From positions 186,001 through 250,000 of the forward strand of contig NC_072812.1 in NCBI RefSeq assembly GCF_003013715.1: a stretch of 64,000 bases of DNA, read 5' to 3'. The position numbers and the translations under genes are program-made. The notes beneath the pieces were generated by a model. It had not been told where the DNA came from. It saw only the letters and a list, made by a program, of their open reading frames with translations, and made no database searches. The first letter of the stretch is position 1. Every line of letters begins with the position of its first letter. Positions 29,154 through 38,682 of the stretch are shown in pieces. Source of the stretch: Candidozyma auris (Eukaryota > Ascomycota > Pichiomycetes > Serinales > Metschnikowiaceae).

Positions 29154-31310
29154 TTACTGCTTACTAAATCTCGATAACATTTCCATCAACATTGAGGACT
29201 GCCCAGGCTGTTGATGTGTTGGCTGTTGAGATGGTTGAGAATACTGAATTTTCGAAGGTAAGCTCTGATTCTGATGTTGTTGTTGAGGAGTTTGAAGCTG
29301 GGAGAGAAGGGTGTTCAAATGACTGGACAGTTGAACTGTGGGAGGTGGTGGTGGTGCCTGGGGCATCGGATATTGCCCATAGCCACCTGATGGGCCACTA
29401 GTGATTGGTTGCTGCGGAGCCTGTTGCAAGCTACCAAGGGCTTGCTGTTGTTTAATATAGTGGATGACTTGCTGAAGTGTAGCAGCATCAAGACTCAGAA
29501 GAATTTGTAGAACTTGAGGGTCAATCGCAGGTTGAGGAGCAGAATTTTGAGAATATGAGAGATAGGGTTGTGGGTAACTTTGGAAGTTCGGTGGTTGTTG
29601 AAATGCGTTTGCAGGCGGTTGTGGAGAATACGCTGGTGGTGTAGGCAGCACCCCGTATGTTGCGGCACTCGAGCCAGCGTATGAGGTGCCACCTCGAGAA
29701 GATGTATGTGTGTTAGTATTCCTTCGACCATATCGATCATGATGATCTTTCTGACGATCATTCTGCCGCTGTCTTTTCTTTCTTTGTTCAGATTCATGAG
29801 CACATGAATCAATGCTTTCATCATTTGTATTGAAACGCTTCTGATTAGGTTCATCAGTTTGACTTGAAGGGATCATCTGCTTGATTAGATCGACTGCTAC
29901 CGAGGGGGTGAGCGCAACGTATTCATCGAACCTTATTCCTCCATCTTCTGTCTCTTGAAACGTTTGTATATCAACGTTTTCTTCCTTTACTACACAAGCG
30001 CCGAGCACACCAGAGTAGGCAGCATCGGGAATGACCTCAGATAAGTCTTGGTCACCAATATCCTCAATCTTGAGCGAGAGTCCGGCAGATTCGAAGGCTT
30101 CAATGGTTTGTTCAATTAGACTTTGAGCGCTGCCAGCGGTAATGAAAATATGGCAATCGGGTGAGTCCCTTCTTTTCATTGCTGCTTCATGCGATCTCTC
30201 AGAAGTTCTTTCACGAAATCTAACCTGACCTTCATCAAGTTTTCTGTGACTGGTGGATGCATCGAGCCTGATGTATCTGCCATGGAGGGGTACGCCTGAT
30301 TCACCCTCTATACAAGCGGCACATTGCTCTGCCGTTTCGAATTGCACAAAACCATAGCCCGCTTTGAGCATGATGTGAAAAACATCACCGTATGGTCGGC
30401 AGATTCTAAAAATATCCTGCTTTGTTAATGTATTCGTGGACAAATTACCAATAAATAGTCTTGAATTCTCGGGAAACAGGTCGAGAAGCTTCTTGTCGGA
30501 GTATTTCTTTTCCGCCTGTAAGTATTTCTGGTATGCTTTCTCCTCCTCTGGTGTCATCGGAAGTGTTATGTTGGGTCTTTTGCAGAACTTATTCTGAGGA
30601 ACCAAGGGGATAAGCTTCTTGGTTTCAGAGGGCTTGTTGTATGAATACACTTGATCATAATTCATATCTGGATCAGCAGGAGTATTGATATCGGGCAAAG
30701 TGATCCCTCTTTGCTTAAGCTGTTGATCAATGAGCATCATTTGTTCCTCTTGTGATAGTTGCTTGAATTCTGGTCGTTTCACAAGATCACTCTTCATGAT
30801 TGCCTCGTATGCCTCTTTGAGCTGAACCTGTGGGTCTTTAGCAACCGATGGAGCACATGCCGTTGGCTTTGATGGCAAATTAGGCTTCGCAGGAAGCACT
30901 GGCTTATTGACAGCCTTCTCATCTGAAACAGCAGGTGATTTGTCAGAAGATTTTTCAGATAGAGGTATCTCTGGGCCGTTTTCTGGATCGTAGTCATCGT
31001 CAGAAGGTGTTCCTGGCAGCTTTAGTGATGCTGATGCCTGAGACTCGGGCTCTGGCGACGGGTTGATACTTTCGGGGTCATACTCTTCATCTGACTCAGC
31101 GGGTGCTGGTGTTGCCGTGGTTTCAGGGCCAAGCTCATCAGTTGGGCTGCTTGAGGTCAGGGTATTTTCCTTTTTCTCTTTGAATGCCACTTGACTCTCG
31201 TCAAACCCCTGTCCAGGAACTTCAGGCTCATATTCATCTATATCTGGACCCGAACTCTTTTGTTCGTCAACATCGTTCTTTTGTTGCAATGGTATAGGCG
31301 TGAGGTCCAT
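29154..31310 (-). CDS. NAB3: RNA-binding transcription-termination factor Nab3
   Basis: The 718-residue protein has the Nab3 layout. An acidic, Pro/Ser-rich N-terminal third leads to one RRM at about 283-352 (RLFIGNLSTNTL, RNP1 GYGFVQFET). A conserved region follows (DCHIFITAGSAQSLIEQTIEAF), then a Pro/Gln-rich low-complexity tail with a short C-terminal helix (MLSRFSKQ). Nab3 acts with Nrd1 and Sen1 to terminate non-coding Pol II transcripts and recruit the exosome. The Gln-rich tail and end helix drive self-assembly in S. cerevisiae. The acidic part contains three DEYEPE-like repeats at 25-30, 75-80 and 105-110. The start is the ATG at 31310. Confidence 0.9.
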   Translation of the reverse strand: MDLTPIPLQQKNDVDEQKSSGPDIDEYEPEVPGQGFDESQVAFKEKKENTLTSSSPTDELGPETTATPAPAESDEEYDPESINPSPEPESQASASLKLPGTPSDDDYDPENGPEIPLSEKSSDKSPAVSDEKAVNKPVLPAKPNLPSKPTACAPSVAKDPQVQLKEAYEAIMKSDLVKRPEFKQLSQEEQMMLIDQQLKQRGITLPDINTPADPDMNYDQVYSYNKPSETKKLIPLVPQNKFCKRPNITLPMTPEEEKAYQKYLQAEKKYSDKKLLDLFPENSRLFIGNLSTNTLTKQDIFRICRPYGDVFHIMLKAGYGFVQFETAEQCAACIEGESGVPLHGRYIRLDASTSHRKLDEGQVRFRERTSERSHEAAMKRRDSPDCHIFITAGSAQSLIEQTIEAFESAGLSLKIEDIGDQDLSEVIPDAAYSGVLGACVVKEENVDIQTFQETEDGGIRFDEYVALTPSVAVDLIKQMIPSSQTDEPNQKRFNTNDESIDSCAHESEQRKKRQRQNDRQKDHHDRYGRRNTNTHTSSRGGTSYAGSSAATYGVLPTPPAYSPQPPANAFQQPPNFQSYPQPYLSYSQNSAPQPAIDPQVLQILLSLDAATLQQVIHYIKQQQALGSLQQAPQQPITSGPSGGYGQYPMPQAPPPPPTVQLSSHLNTLLSQLQTPQQQHQNQSLPSKIQYSQPSQQPTHQQPGQSSMLMEMLSRFSKQ

Positions 31311-31537
31311 CTCAAGTTTATAGTAGTAGTCACCTGGAAACTGTCATGCACTATATTCGCGTGTATGGTACACCCTATATTCTTCGGTCGCAATTGATGG
31401 ATTCTACATGTCACAGATAATTTTGTGAGAAGGATTGAAGCTCTAAACAATTCACCTTTTCTCAAAGGTATCCGAAGTGTACTACTTGAAGATTTTATTA
31501 ATGGATCGTGGAGGGCCTGCTTATGCACAAAAGGTGG

Positions 31538-31576
31538 GATCCCCCACGCTCACAGACCATTTTCGCGATCCCCCAC
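31538..31576. promoter_or_regulatory. Repeated GATCCCCCAC elements in the 31311-31671 promoter
   Basis: The same 10-mer occurs at 31538-31547 and 31567-31576, 96-134 bp before the oxidoreductase ATG; the first is the right half of an imperfect palindrome (GTGGGATCCCCCAC). A third exact copy is at 51806-51815 upstream of STR3. The C-rich core resembles sites for C2H2 zinc-finger proteins of the Mig1/Nrg1 kind. The rest of this 361-bp NAB3/YMR315W divergent gap holds no gene. Confidence 0.55.
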
Positions 31577-31671
31577 CTGTGGCTCAGATCTCTTACACAT
31601 TTCGGAGTAGTCAATTCCATTTTTTTCACTAAAACTTCACCTTTTTCATAACTCTTTTATCAATCATTGAA

Positions 31672-32709
31672 ATGACCCTCAACGTTGGTATAGTTGGTAC
31701 AGGTATCTTTGCAACGGACAACCATTTGCCTGTTATCCAGAGCATCTCTAATTTAAGGCCTTATGCCGCTTTCAACAGAACGGAGTCTAAGGCACACACT
31801 TTTGCAGAGAAGGCCGGCATTGACAAAAAAGACGTCTACCAAAACGTTGAAGATCTCTTGAATAACAAAGAAATCGACTTTGTCGATGCCTTATTGCCAG
31901 TTCAGTCGAACTTGGATATCGTTCGAAAAGCCGTGCAGTTCAACAAACCTATTGTGTTCGAGAAGCCAATTGCTGCAAATTTGGAACAGGCAAAGGAAAT
32001 TGTCAAGATTGCTGAATCCACGGACCTCCCAGTTGGCATTTTGGAACAATGGGCTTTCTTCAGTGCCATTGAAAAACTTCATGAAATTCTCCCAAAGATT
32101 GGTGAGGTTGTTTCCTTCATCTACAAATCTACTGGACCTTGGAACGAAAACAACAAGTATCTCGCAACAGGCTGGAGACAGAACCCCGAGCACATTGGTG
32201 GGTTCTTGAGTGATGGTGGAGTTCATCAATTGACTTTACTTACAGAAGTTTTGGGCGAGGTTGACTCCGTCAGTGGCCACACCAAACAAGTGAGAGAACA
32301 GAGTGGTACAGACGACATTCTCTTTTCGACGTTCAAATTGAAGTCCGGTGTCATTGGTAACTTTGTATACGGATCGGCATTCGGTGCCACGGAGAAGTCC
32401 ACAAACTTCACCATTTACGGGACAAATGGGTCAATCTTCTATGACTTTTCGCCAAATTTGCCAAAGCCAACTATTACCTACCAGACTGGCTCTAGTGCAC
32501 AACAGGCTTCACAGAAGACCGTAGTTGAGATCGACGAGGTTAATGCTATCAAAGAGGAGTTTCTCAACTTTGCCAAAGCGGTAGAAGCAAAGGACAAATC
32601 ACTTGTAAAAGTTCCTCCAAGAAAGGCTTTTCATCATTTGGCTATTGTTGCTGCTGCTCTCGAATCGTCGCAAAAAGAAGGCACTTCTGTTAAGGTGGTT
32701 CTGCCATAA
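31672..32709 (+). CDS. NAD(P)-dependent oxidoreductase, YMR315W-like (Gfo/Idh/MocA)
   Basis: The 345-residue product matches S. cerevisiae YMR315W along its length. The N-terminal Rossmann motif is GIVGTGIFA; VFEKPIAANLEQAKEIVKIAES contains the catalytic EKP motif; WRQNPEHIGGFLSDGGVHQL carries the active-site His region; and FVYGSAFGATEKS is also shared. YMR315W has been described as an NADPH-dependent reductase that helps supply or spend NADPH under stress, so a cytosolic redox role is likely. The physiological substrate is unknown. Two GATCCCCCAC elements lie in its promoter. It converges on SEC20 with 24 bp between stop codons. Confidence 0.9.
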   Translation: MTLNVGIVGTGIFATDNHLPVIQSISNLRPYAAFNRTESKAHTFAEKAGIDKKDVYQNVEDLLNNKEIDFVDALLPVQSNLDIVRKAVQFNKPIVFEKPIAANLEQAKEIVKIAESTDLPVGILEQWAFFSAIEKLHEILPKIGEVVSFIYKSTGPWNENNKYLATGWRQNPEHIGGFLSDGGVHQLTLLTEVLGEVDSVSGHTKQVREQSGTDDILFSTFKLKSGVIGNFVYGSAFGATEKSTNFTIYGTNGSIFYDFSPNLPKPTITYQTGSSAQQASQKTVVEIDEVNAIKEEFLNFAKAVEAKDKSLVKVPPRKAFHHLAIVAAALESSQKEGTSVKVVLP

Positions 32710-32733
32710 GATTGAAATTTTATAAGCGCTTCT

Positions 32734-34113
32734 TTATAGTTCATCATGAAAATTTTCTTCGTTGTTCCATTTCTTGATACCCAAATCTCTGAGGTCGCTT
32801 TCTCGAAATGTAAATGTACTAGATGTGTCAACTGTAGTGACAGAATTATCTTCAAGAGCACTCATCTTCACTGTTGTTTCCAGCACATCACGCAATTCAA
32901 TATCCCCGCTCTTATGATTTGATGAGTTTGTCTGGAGCGCTCTTGTTTCAATCATAGTCAGTGGCGTTGTGGTATATTGCTCCTTTGTGGTCACCAGCTT
33001 GACCTCGCTGTCAATCTCACTCCGAGGTTCTGATATTCCACAAGAGGTTTCACTCAATTCTTCGGTAGAAAAGCGCTCAGTTTGGCGCAGGGCGCTTTCG
33101 ATGTCTTCAATTATAGAGGATGTGATCTCCTCAATGATGGACAATGCCTCGCTTCGAGTTGAGGTCTCGGTCGCTGAAGATACGGTACTTATAAAACTGC
33201 TAATTGACAAAGCCTGATGAGATGCTGAGGAGATAGCAATCCCACTTGATTGCAGCAAGGAGTCAGCCGTGTCTGAAGCATTCATCTTCGAAGTGGCCCA
33301 GGTAACGACTCCAAATGCTCTAAGCAAAGTCCAAAGAAGTATTTTCGTGGGTAGCTTTAATATTCTGTGCCATATCACCCAAGCGAAGCATGTGAGAAGA
33401 AAACCTATGCTCAAGTAAATGCGCCGTTTATCGTGCTTGTCTTGCTTCTCAATGAACTTCACGATCTGCCTTGACTTATTCAACAAGGATTCTAAATCAA
33501 CAAGCTTATCGTTCAAAGTGCTGAGATCCTTTGTCTGCTGGCCGATAGTGTCAATGTTGAGTTCAGTTTGTGCCACGGACATTTGCATGAGTTGATGGGT
33601 CAACTTCAAGTTGTTGGTGATACTTTCATTTTTGTTGAGCACCTGCTCCTCAATAGGCTTTTCCTTCTCGCCTGTTGGTTGTGCCGATCTTCCAGCAAAC
33701 AACTGGTCTCTTGTGTCTCCTTCCTCAGCCCTCCATTTGTTAACATACTCCTCTAGAATTTGAGCATGAACTTGTTTGCTTTGTTGTTCGTAAGCTGCAA
33801 TCTGGCTATCCTTGAGCTTATCCTTTAAATGCTGCACCGTCAATTTGTGAATCGAAAGCTTTTCCCAAAGCAAGTTCTCTTCAGCGGATCTTGGAGCACA
33901 TTGGAGGATTAAAAGCTCAAGGACGCTCAAGAGATCACTCATTTGACTAATCGAGCTATGTGCTTGCTTGGTGAGGGTCTCTTTTTTCAGCTCAATGGAT
34001 GTCAGCTCATCATCCTCTGCCAGCAATGACCTGATTTCTTCTATATTCTCAAACACGCTATATTTGAGCCGTGTTAGAGCCTCTGTTTGTGCTTCAATCT
34101 CTGTATTCAGCAT
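32734..34113 (-). CDS. SEC20: ER SNARE Sec20 with HDEL retrieval signal
   Basis: The 459-residue product starts with a helical N-terminal domain containing the Sec20 phrase LFAGR. A SNARE-type heptad region follows (ESITNNLKLTHQLMQMS onward, about 165-225), then a membrane segment at about 231-250 (IYLSIGFLLTCFAWVIW) and a second hydrophobic stretch just after. About 180 lumenal residues rich in Ser, Thr and Glu follow, and the protein ends in HDEL, the ER retrieval signal also present in S. cerevisiae Sec20 (383 residues). Sec20 is the b-layer SNARE, with Ufe1 and Use1, for fusion of COPI vesicles with the ER. The longer lumenal tail is specific to this lineage as far as I can tell. Confidence 0.93.
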   Translation of the reverse strand: MLNTEIEAQTEALTRLKYSVFENIEEIRSLLAEDDELTSIELKKETLTKQAHSSISQMSDLLSVLELLILQCAPRSAEENLLWEKLSIHKLTVQHLKDKLKDSQIAAYEQQSKQVHAQILEEYVNKWRAEEGDTRDQLFAGRSAQPTGEKEKPIEEQVLNKNESITNNLKLTHQLMQMSVAQTELNIDTIGQQTKDLSTLNDKLVDLESLLNKSRQIVKFIEKQDKHDKRRIYLSIGFLLTCFAWVIWHRILKLPTKILLWTLLRAFGVVTWATSKMNASDTADSLLQSSGIAISSASHQALSISSFISTVSSATETSTRSEALSIIEEITSSIIEDIESALRQTERFSTEELSETSCGISEPRSEIDSEVKLVTTKEQYTTTPLTMIETRALQTNSSNHKSGDIELRDVLETTVKMSALEDNSVTTVDTSSTFTFRESDLRDLGIKKWNNEENFHDEL

Positions 34114-34292
34114 ACGTTGATTGTTATCATCGAGGCATTCATGTTTGGCAAATTATGTGCTAGATACACTACGCACAGACAACTGCTACTGAAGCAGCTC
34201 CAACAAGTGGCAAACCAAATGAGAAAAATTGAAACAAAGATGTAGTTGTTCATTGATATTGCCACTGAGTATTGTATTCATTAGAGTAATGG

Positions 34293-35795
34293 ATGTCTAC
34301 AATTGAATTGTGGTCTCTCTCATCGATGGTTTTCGCAGTCAAACTGGCATGGAAATTACACCTTCATACACCTTTCAACCGGGTGCCTCTAACAGAAGAC
34401 CAGGAAATGGAGACGAAAAGAAAACCTGGAGCTAAGGATCCCTCTACGATTACTCCGGAATACATTCTGGAGAAGAGGAAAGAGCGTGAATTGAAGAAAC
34501 AACAGAAACGAGAGGAGTTGATCAAACGAGGCATTGATCCAGATGCCAAACCCCTTCCATCCCACATGAAGGTGATACAGAGGCCAATGCTAGATATATA
34601 CCGGTCCAAAGCCTCAGGTGAGGGCCTTGAGATTAAGATCATGACATACAATATGTTAGCACAGGCATTGATCAGACGGAACTTGTTTCCCACCAGCGGT
34701 GCTGCCTTGAAGTGGGCCCACAGATCACAGAGATTAGGCTTTGAAATTCAATCTTATAACGCTGATATTTTGTGCTTACAGGAATTAGACTACGACCAGT
34801 ATAACTCACATTGGAAGAAAGAGTTCATGAAATGGGGCTACTCATCGCAGTACCACAGATCTGGTATGAAGAGACACGGCGTTGCAATTCTTTACAAAAA
34901 TAGTTTATTCAAATTTCAGCATTCTTACTTCATTGACTACGATAAATTCGTTACCACAGGCGTGCCGCTTGCGACTCAAACACAGAATGTTGGCTTATTA
35001 GTATACCTCAAGTTTCACGAGGAAGTCAAGAAAGCACATCGTGGTCTCTCCAAAGATGGCGTAATTATTGGAACTACCCATCTTTTCTGGCATCCATTTG
35101 GCACCTTTGAAAGAACAAGACAGACATACATCGTGCAACACGAGATGAAAGAATTCACCAAGATGATGCATCTTTTGTATGGTGCTGATGAAAAGTTCTA
35201 CAGGTTCTTTGCCGGTGACTTCAATGCGCAGCCATACGACTCTCCTTATCTTTCTATGACTGCGAAGCCTGTTCAATACAAGGATAGAGCCAAAAGGGTT
35301 CTCGGAAAAGCCGCTTCTCATAAATGGGATGATCAAGACGCCGATGATGGTGGAGAAGACGTTTCGCAAGAGGACGAGACGGAACCAGAGGTGTTTGAAT
35401 GTTCTCAAGATATTCTGGACAAGATAGAGCGTTTGCAAAAACTACATAACGATTTAGATATGAGGTTTATATCTCTATATTCAGTTGCATACCGTCAGGT
35501 GCATCCTGAAAATGCTGTTCCAAGTGATAGATACGAGCCTCCGTTCTCCAACTGGGCGCACGCTTGGCGAGGGTTGCTTGACTATATCTTTGTTGCTTCA
35601 GAATGGAATGGGGAGAAAATGGATGATGCTGTGGACTCCGTGGACGAGTTAGAGAGCCAGCAGCAGGTGAGGCTCCTTTCGCTTCTTCGAATGCCAACCC
35701 CTGAGGAGATGGGACCCGAGCCTTCGGGACAACCAAGGAATGGCCAGTACCCGTCTGACCATCTATGTCTCATGGCTAGAGTCGAATTGTGCTAG
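34293..35795 (+). CDS. NGL2: CCR4-like endonuclease Ngl2
   Basis: The protein is an endonuclease/exonuclease/phosphatase-family enzyme of the CCR4/nocturnin group, nearest to S. cerevisiae Ngl2, which trims the 3' end of 5.8S rRNA. A Lys/Glu-rich N-terminal segment (about 40-85) precedes the catalytic domain. Catalytic landmarks are TYNMLAQALIRR, CLQELD, GTTHLFWHPFGT, GDFNAQP and the C-terminal SDHL His. The start is uncertain. The ATG at 34293 gives 500 residues, and in-frame ATGs follow at codons 12 and 39 (METKRK). An overlapping out-of-frame ATG at 34289 stops after five codons. The gene converges on MOB1 with 26 bp between stops. Confidence 0.9.
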   Translation: MSTIELWSLSSMVFAVKLAWKLHLHTPFNRVPLTEDQEMETKRKPGAKDPSTITPEYILEKRKERELKKQQKREELIKRGIDPDAKPLPSHMKVIQRPMLDIYRSKASGEGLEIKIMTYNMLAQALIRRNLFPTSGAALKWAHRSQRLGFEIQSYNADILCLQELDYDQYNSHWKKEFMKWGYSSQYHRSGMKRHGVAILYKNSLFKFQHSYFIDYDKFVTTGVPLATQTQNVGLLVYLKFHEEVKKAHRGLSKDGVIIGTTHLFWHPFGTFERTRQTYIVQHEMKEFTKMMHLLYGADEKFYRFFAGDFNAQPYDSPYLSMTAKPVQYKDRAKRVLGKAASHKWDDQDADDGGEDVSQEDETEPEVFECSQDILDKIERLQKLHNDLDMRFISLYSVAYRQVHPENAVPSDRYEPPFSNWAHAWRGLLDYIFVASEWNGEKMDDAVDSVDELESQQQVRLLSLLRMPTPEEMGPEPSGQPRNGQYPSDHLCLMARVELC

Positions 35796-35821
35796 ATGAA
35801 TAGAAACTTTGTACACTTCAG

Positions 35822-36643
35822 CTAGGACTTCAACATGGTGTTGATCAAGTCTTCAAGAGGACCGTAGTCTTTTTTGTTTATCAAGTCAAACTCTTTGCTG
35901 AAAAGGACATAATGTTTCAAGCTCGTGTTGAGATGGCTCTGTAAGCCCAACTCGGAAATTTCATGGAAGTGATGGCAGTAAATGTGGGCATATATTCTCA
36001 AAAGCCTCTTAAAGATGGTCTTTATCAAGTTGGGAAACTGCTGAGGGAATGGAGCACCGATCTTCGTGGGGAAGATGTTATCATTATCGAAAAAATTTTG
36101 AATCCAGTTCATGAGGTTCTCCACATATTCGCAAGCTGGTAATGATATTGGCTTCTTAGGAGCGACATTACCACTTCCAGTGTTAGTTTCTTGCCACAAG
36201 TACTCATACTCCTCTGTGGCAATCATTCTAGGGCATGTTTGTGGGGAACAGAACTCCGTGATGGTGCCGTAAAGCATGTTGATTTGATTGTAGAAATCGA
36301 CAACATGAACAGCAAGCCACTCGTTCACGTCTTCATCTTGTGGGAGCTTGACGGCCTGGATTAAGGCGTTATCAGACCCCAAAGTCTGCTCAGCGTAAGA
36401 CCTGATATCCTTATGCGAAGTTACTGGTTGCGAAGACAAGTTAGAAGCGACATTCATGGTCAGGTAAGGGTTTTCATCCTGGTCTAATTGTAAAGTTGGT
36501 TTGTCGTACAAGTTTGTCCTTGGGGTATGGGGAAGTGCTGAGCTTGATATGGGCTGTGGGCTGGAGATGGGAGACCCAGGCTTGAGCTTAAACCCTCGTG
36601 TTGACTTGATAGAGTGGGCATTAAAGTTGGAGAAAAACGACAT
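35822..36643 (-). CDS. MOB1: Mob1, activator of the Dbf2 mitotic-exit kinase
   Basis: The 273-residue product is a Mob-family protein. Over [19 protein letters not shown] it agrees with S. cerevisiae Mob1 rather than Mob2. The structural zinc site is formed by CSPQTCP and the later HIYCHHF segment. The N-terminal part is a Ser/Pro-rich tail beginning MSFFSNF and including STRGFK, as in Mob1. Mob1 binds and activates Dbf2 in the mitotic exit network and is needed for cytokinesis. Several SP/TP sites (for example GSPISSP) in the tail could be Cdk targets. No intron is needed. A TATA-like stretch (ATATATATAC read on the plus strand near 36691-36700) lies upstream. Confidence 0.95.
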   Translation of the reverse strand: MSFFSNFNAHSIKSTRGFKLKPGSPISSPQPISSSALPHTPRTNLYDKPTLQLDQDENPYLTMNVASNLSSQPVTSHKDIRSYAEQTLGSDNALIQAVKLPQDEDVNEWLAVHVVDFYNQINMLYGTITEFCSPQTCPRMIATEEYEYLWQETNTGSGNVAPKKPISLPACEYVENLMNWIQNFFDNDNIFPTKIGAPFPQQFPNLIKTIFKRLLRIYAHIYCHHFHEISELGLQSHLNTSLKHYVLFSKEFDLINKKDYGPLEDLINTMLKS

Positions 36644-36783
36644 GGTCGATAAGCTCTGCGATCTTGATAGTTTCTGTGAAGAGTAGGATATATATACTTT
36701 TTTTTTTTAACTAGGACGTTGTTACTCAATATCGCAAGGCAGGAAGTCTCTGTGTTTACATCACCTCCCGATTAGGTGCGAAA

Positions 36784-37653
36784 TCACACTCCCTGCGAGC
36801 CACCACTCGTACCTCTCCCAGGCTCGTCTGCAAGCATTCTATATGTCAAGGCGATGTTCCTCAAGTTTCTCGTATCCTCCGTGCAACGAGGCCTGTGAAT
36901 GGATTTTTTACATTGCTGCAACCGATACGAGCTTTTATCACACTCCTTCATCACCTCGATTGTATTGTACTTCGTAAGCATGAAGTGGTTCAACTTCTCA
37001 AGCACCAACTGCAACATCTCGGCCTGATCCGCCTTGCCTGAGCCAACTAGCGGCGTATTGAGCTCCGTGTAGCATCTGAGCATGGTGTTATAATTAATCT
37101 CGTAAAGATGCTTCCCGTAGAAAGAAAAGACAAATGGGAGTTCCTTCTCCAAATCAAGCATCAACGACGAGAGGCAGTACTGGAGGTTGTTGAAAAGAGA
37201 AGTGTAGTACACCAGAGGACATCGCGTAAAGTACTTGAACACGAGGTGAAGTTTCTCGACGTGGGCAATGTTTTCTGCGTGTTTGAATTCGATGTGGGAG
37301 TTGGCAAATAACTTGCACTTGAGATCAAGGCACAAGGAGCTCTCCGAGTCGTCCAGCAGGGAAACATCGAAAAAGAGTTGTTTCCAAAAGAATGAACTCA
37401 AGAGTGAGTTCCTTATACGTTCAACACAATGGCTGGTTGCGTCCAACCTGTTGTCGTTGACATAGATCTCGAGCTTGAGCTATGGCGTTAGTCTATGACA
37501 AAAGAGACAGCTACGAAAGGGGATGGGGTCAATTCATACAGATATGCGTTGTAGTGGAACGTAGAACTTGGCTTCGTCTGGCCCAGTGTGGGAGACGTTG
37601 TACAGCAAAGAAAAAGTGTCATCGAACTCTTGGAGGATGAACTCTTTGGTCAT
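36784..37653 (-). CDS. Unrecognised two-exon protein gene
   Basis: I join exon 1 (37653-37540, 38 codons) to exon 2 (37479-36784) across a 60-nt intron (37539-37480) with GTATGA at the donor and GACTAACGCCATAG at the acceptor. The product is 269 residues. Without splicing the frame has no ATG near its 5' end. The sequence is Leu/Phe-rich with many Cys (for example SLCLDLKCKLF and RCPLVYYTSLF), mostly helical in character, with a basic C-terminal part and a Gly-rich end. I see no catalytic motif, signal peptide or clear membrane span. I do not recognise the family; a fast-evolving meiotic, kinetochore or complex subunit would be compatible, but that is a guess. It lies between MOB1 and IRC19 and is divergent from the latter. 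Confidence 0.65.
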
Positions 37654-37941
37654 GATAAAGAAGAGTGGCAGATTGTAATTGCAGTGCGGCAGTAGTCATT
37701 GCGCAGCCACAACGTATACATGTCCAGGCTAAATAAAGGAATGTAGAAACACACCATCTACTTTCTTTTTCTCTCATTTGAATTTCTTTATGCATTTTTC
37801 TTTGTCTCTTTTCTCGTTCCTAGTTTTCACATTCTTCTATTCATTGCCAACTTTGCCATTTATGGTGTTTGCTTCAACTCACCCTCGAGCCATCTAGTTC
37901 TCACAAACATACATTATTCGCACCGGGACCATACGTTCCTC

Positions 37942-38583
37942 ATGAGAACTTCTTTCCATATCGGCCCTGGGGGCCCTCTACTAACAGTGAAGCACCGAAT
38001 ATCCAACACACCATCACTCGAATACCTTCAATCGCTTCCGCCAAGGTCCTTCTTCACCCTCACATACAAGCATTTCTTCAGACTCCGGCATCTCATCTCG
38101 GATAGGGACTATCACCAGGACCAGTATCTTCGGCTTCTAAAAAGGCGCTTTCTTCGAGGCGATTTCAATCTCCGCAGACAAAAGGTGCTCGGCATTCACG
38201 ATGATTTGTCTCATGGAGCTCTAGTCAAGCGAATCTACAACACATACATTTTCGTGTTTAATGCCACTTGCAATATGAAAGACGAACCTGAAACAGTAAA
38301 GACGTACGATGATGTGAAACGAGTCAACAGACCTCGGTTGGAGACACAAATTCTCCAAACAATCCTAAAACTTGAAGAACAGGCACCTATCCACGTTAGG
38401 CTCGACACTGAATACCGGTGGCTTGATGAGGCTTCGAAGAGGGAGCAAGAGCTTGTTCTGGGGATGATCGACAAAAAGAGAGCAAAAGAGCTCAACAAGT
38501 CGAGAGAGGTCGTTGACATAGGCTACGCTGACTACGAAAGAATGACCATGGCACTAAACGAATCCTTGGACCTTTGTCTCTAG
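37942..38583 (+). CDS. IRC19: LYR-like mitochondrial protein Irc19 (Rrg4)
   Basis: The 213-residue product matches S. cerevisiae Irc19 in two places. One is the central LYR-like helix pair (TYKHFFRLRHLIS, then YLRLLKRRFLRGDF). The other is the C-terminal phrase ALNESLDLCL, where Irc19 has LNETLG near its end. Irc19/Rrg4 is needed for respiratory growth and mitochondrial genome maintenance. The protein is strongly basic, consistent with mitochondrial import. The start ATG at 37942 gives a hydrophilic N-terminus with a few basic residues; a slightly later start cannot be excluded. S. cerevisiae IRC19 (YLL033W) lies close to FRA1 and ISA1, which are also close here, supporting the call. Confidence 0.8.
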   Translation: MRTSFHIGPGGPLLTVKHRISNTPSLEYLQSLPPRSFFTLTYKHFFRLRHLISDRDYHQDQYLRLLKRRFLRGDFNLRRQKVLGIHDDLSHGALVKRIYNTYIFVFNATCNMKDEPETVKTYDDVKRVNRPRLETQILQTILKLEEQAPIHVRLDTEYRWLDEASKREQELVLGMIDKKRAKELNKSREVVDIGYADYERMTMALNESLDLCL

Positions 38584-38682
38584 CCGTTGCATTAAACTAC
38601 GGCCTGCACATCCAAAACGGTGCATAGTGGTAGACATTCCCTCACTTCACTACTGCTGTCACTCAACTCTTTCAACCAAAGA

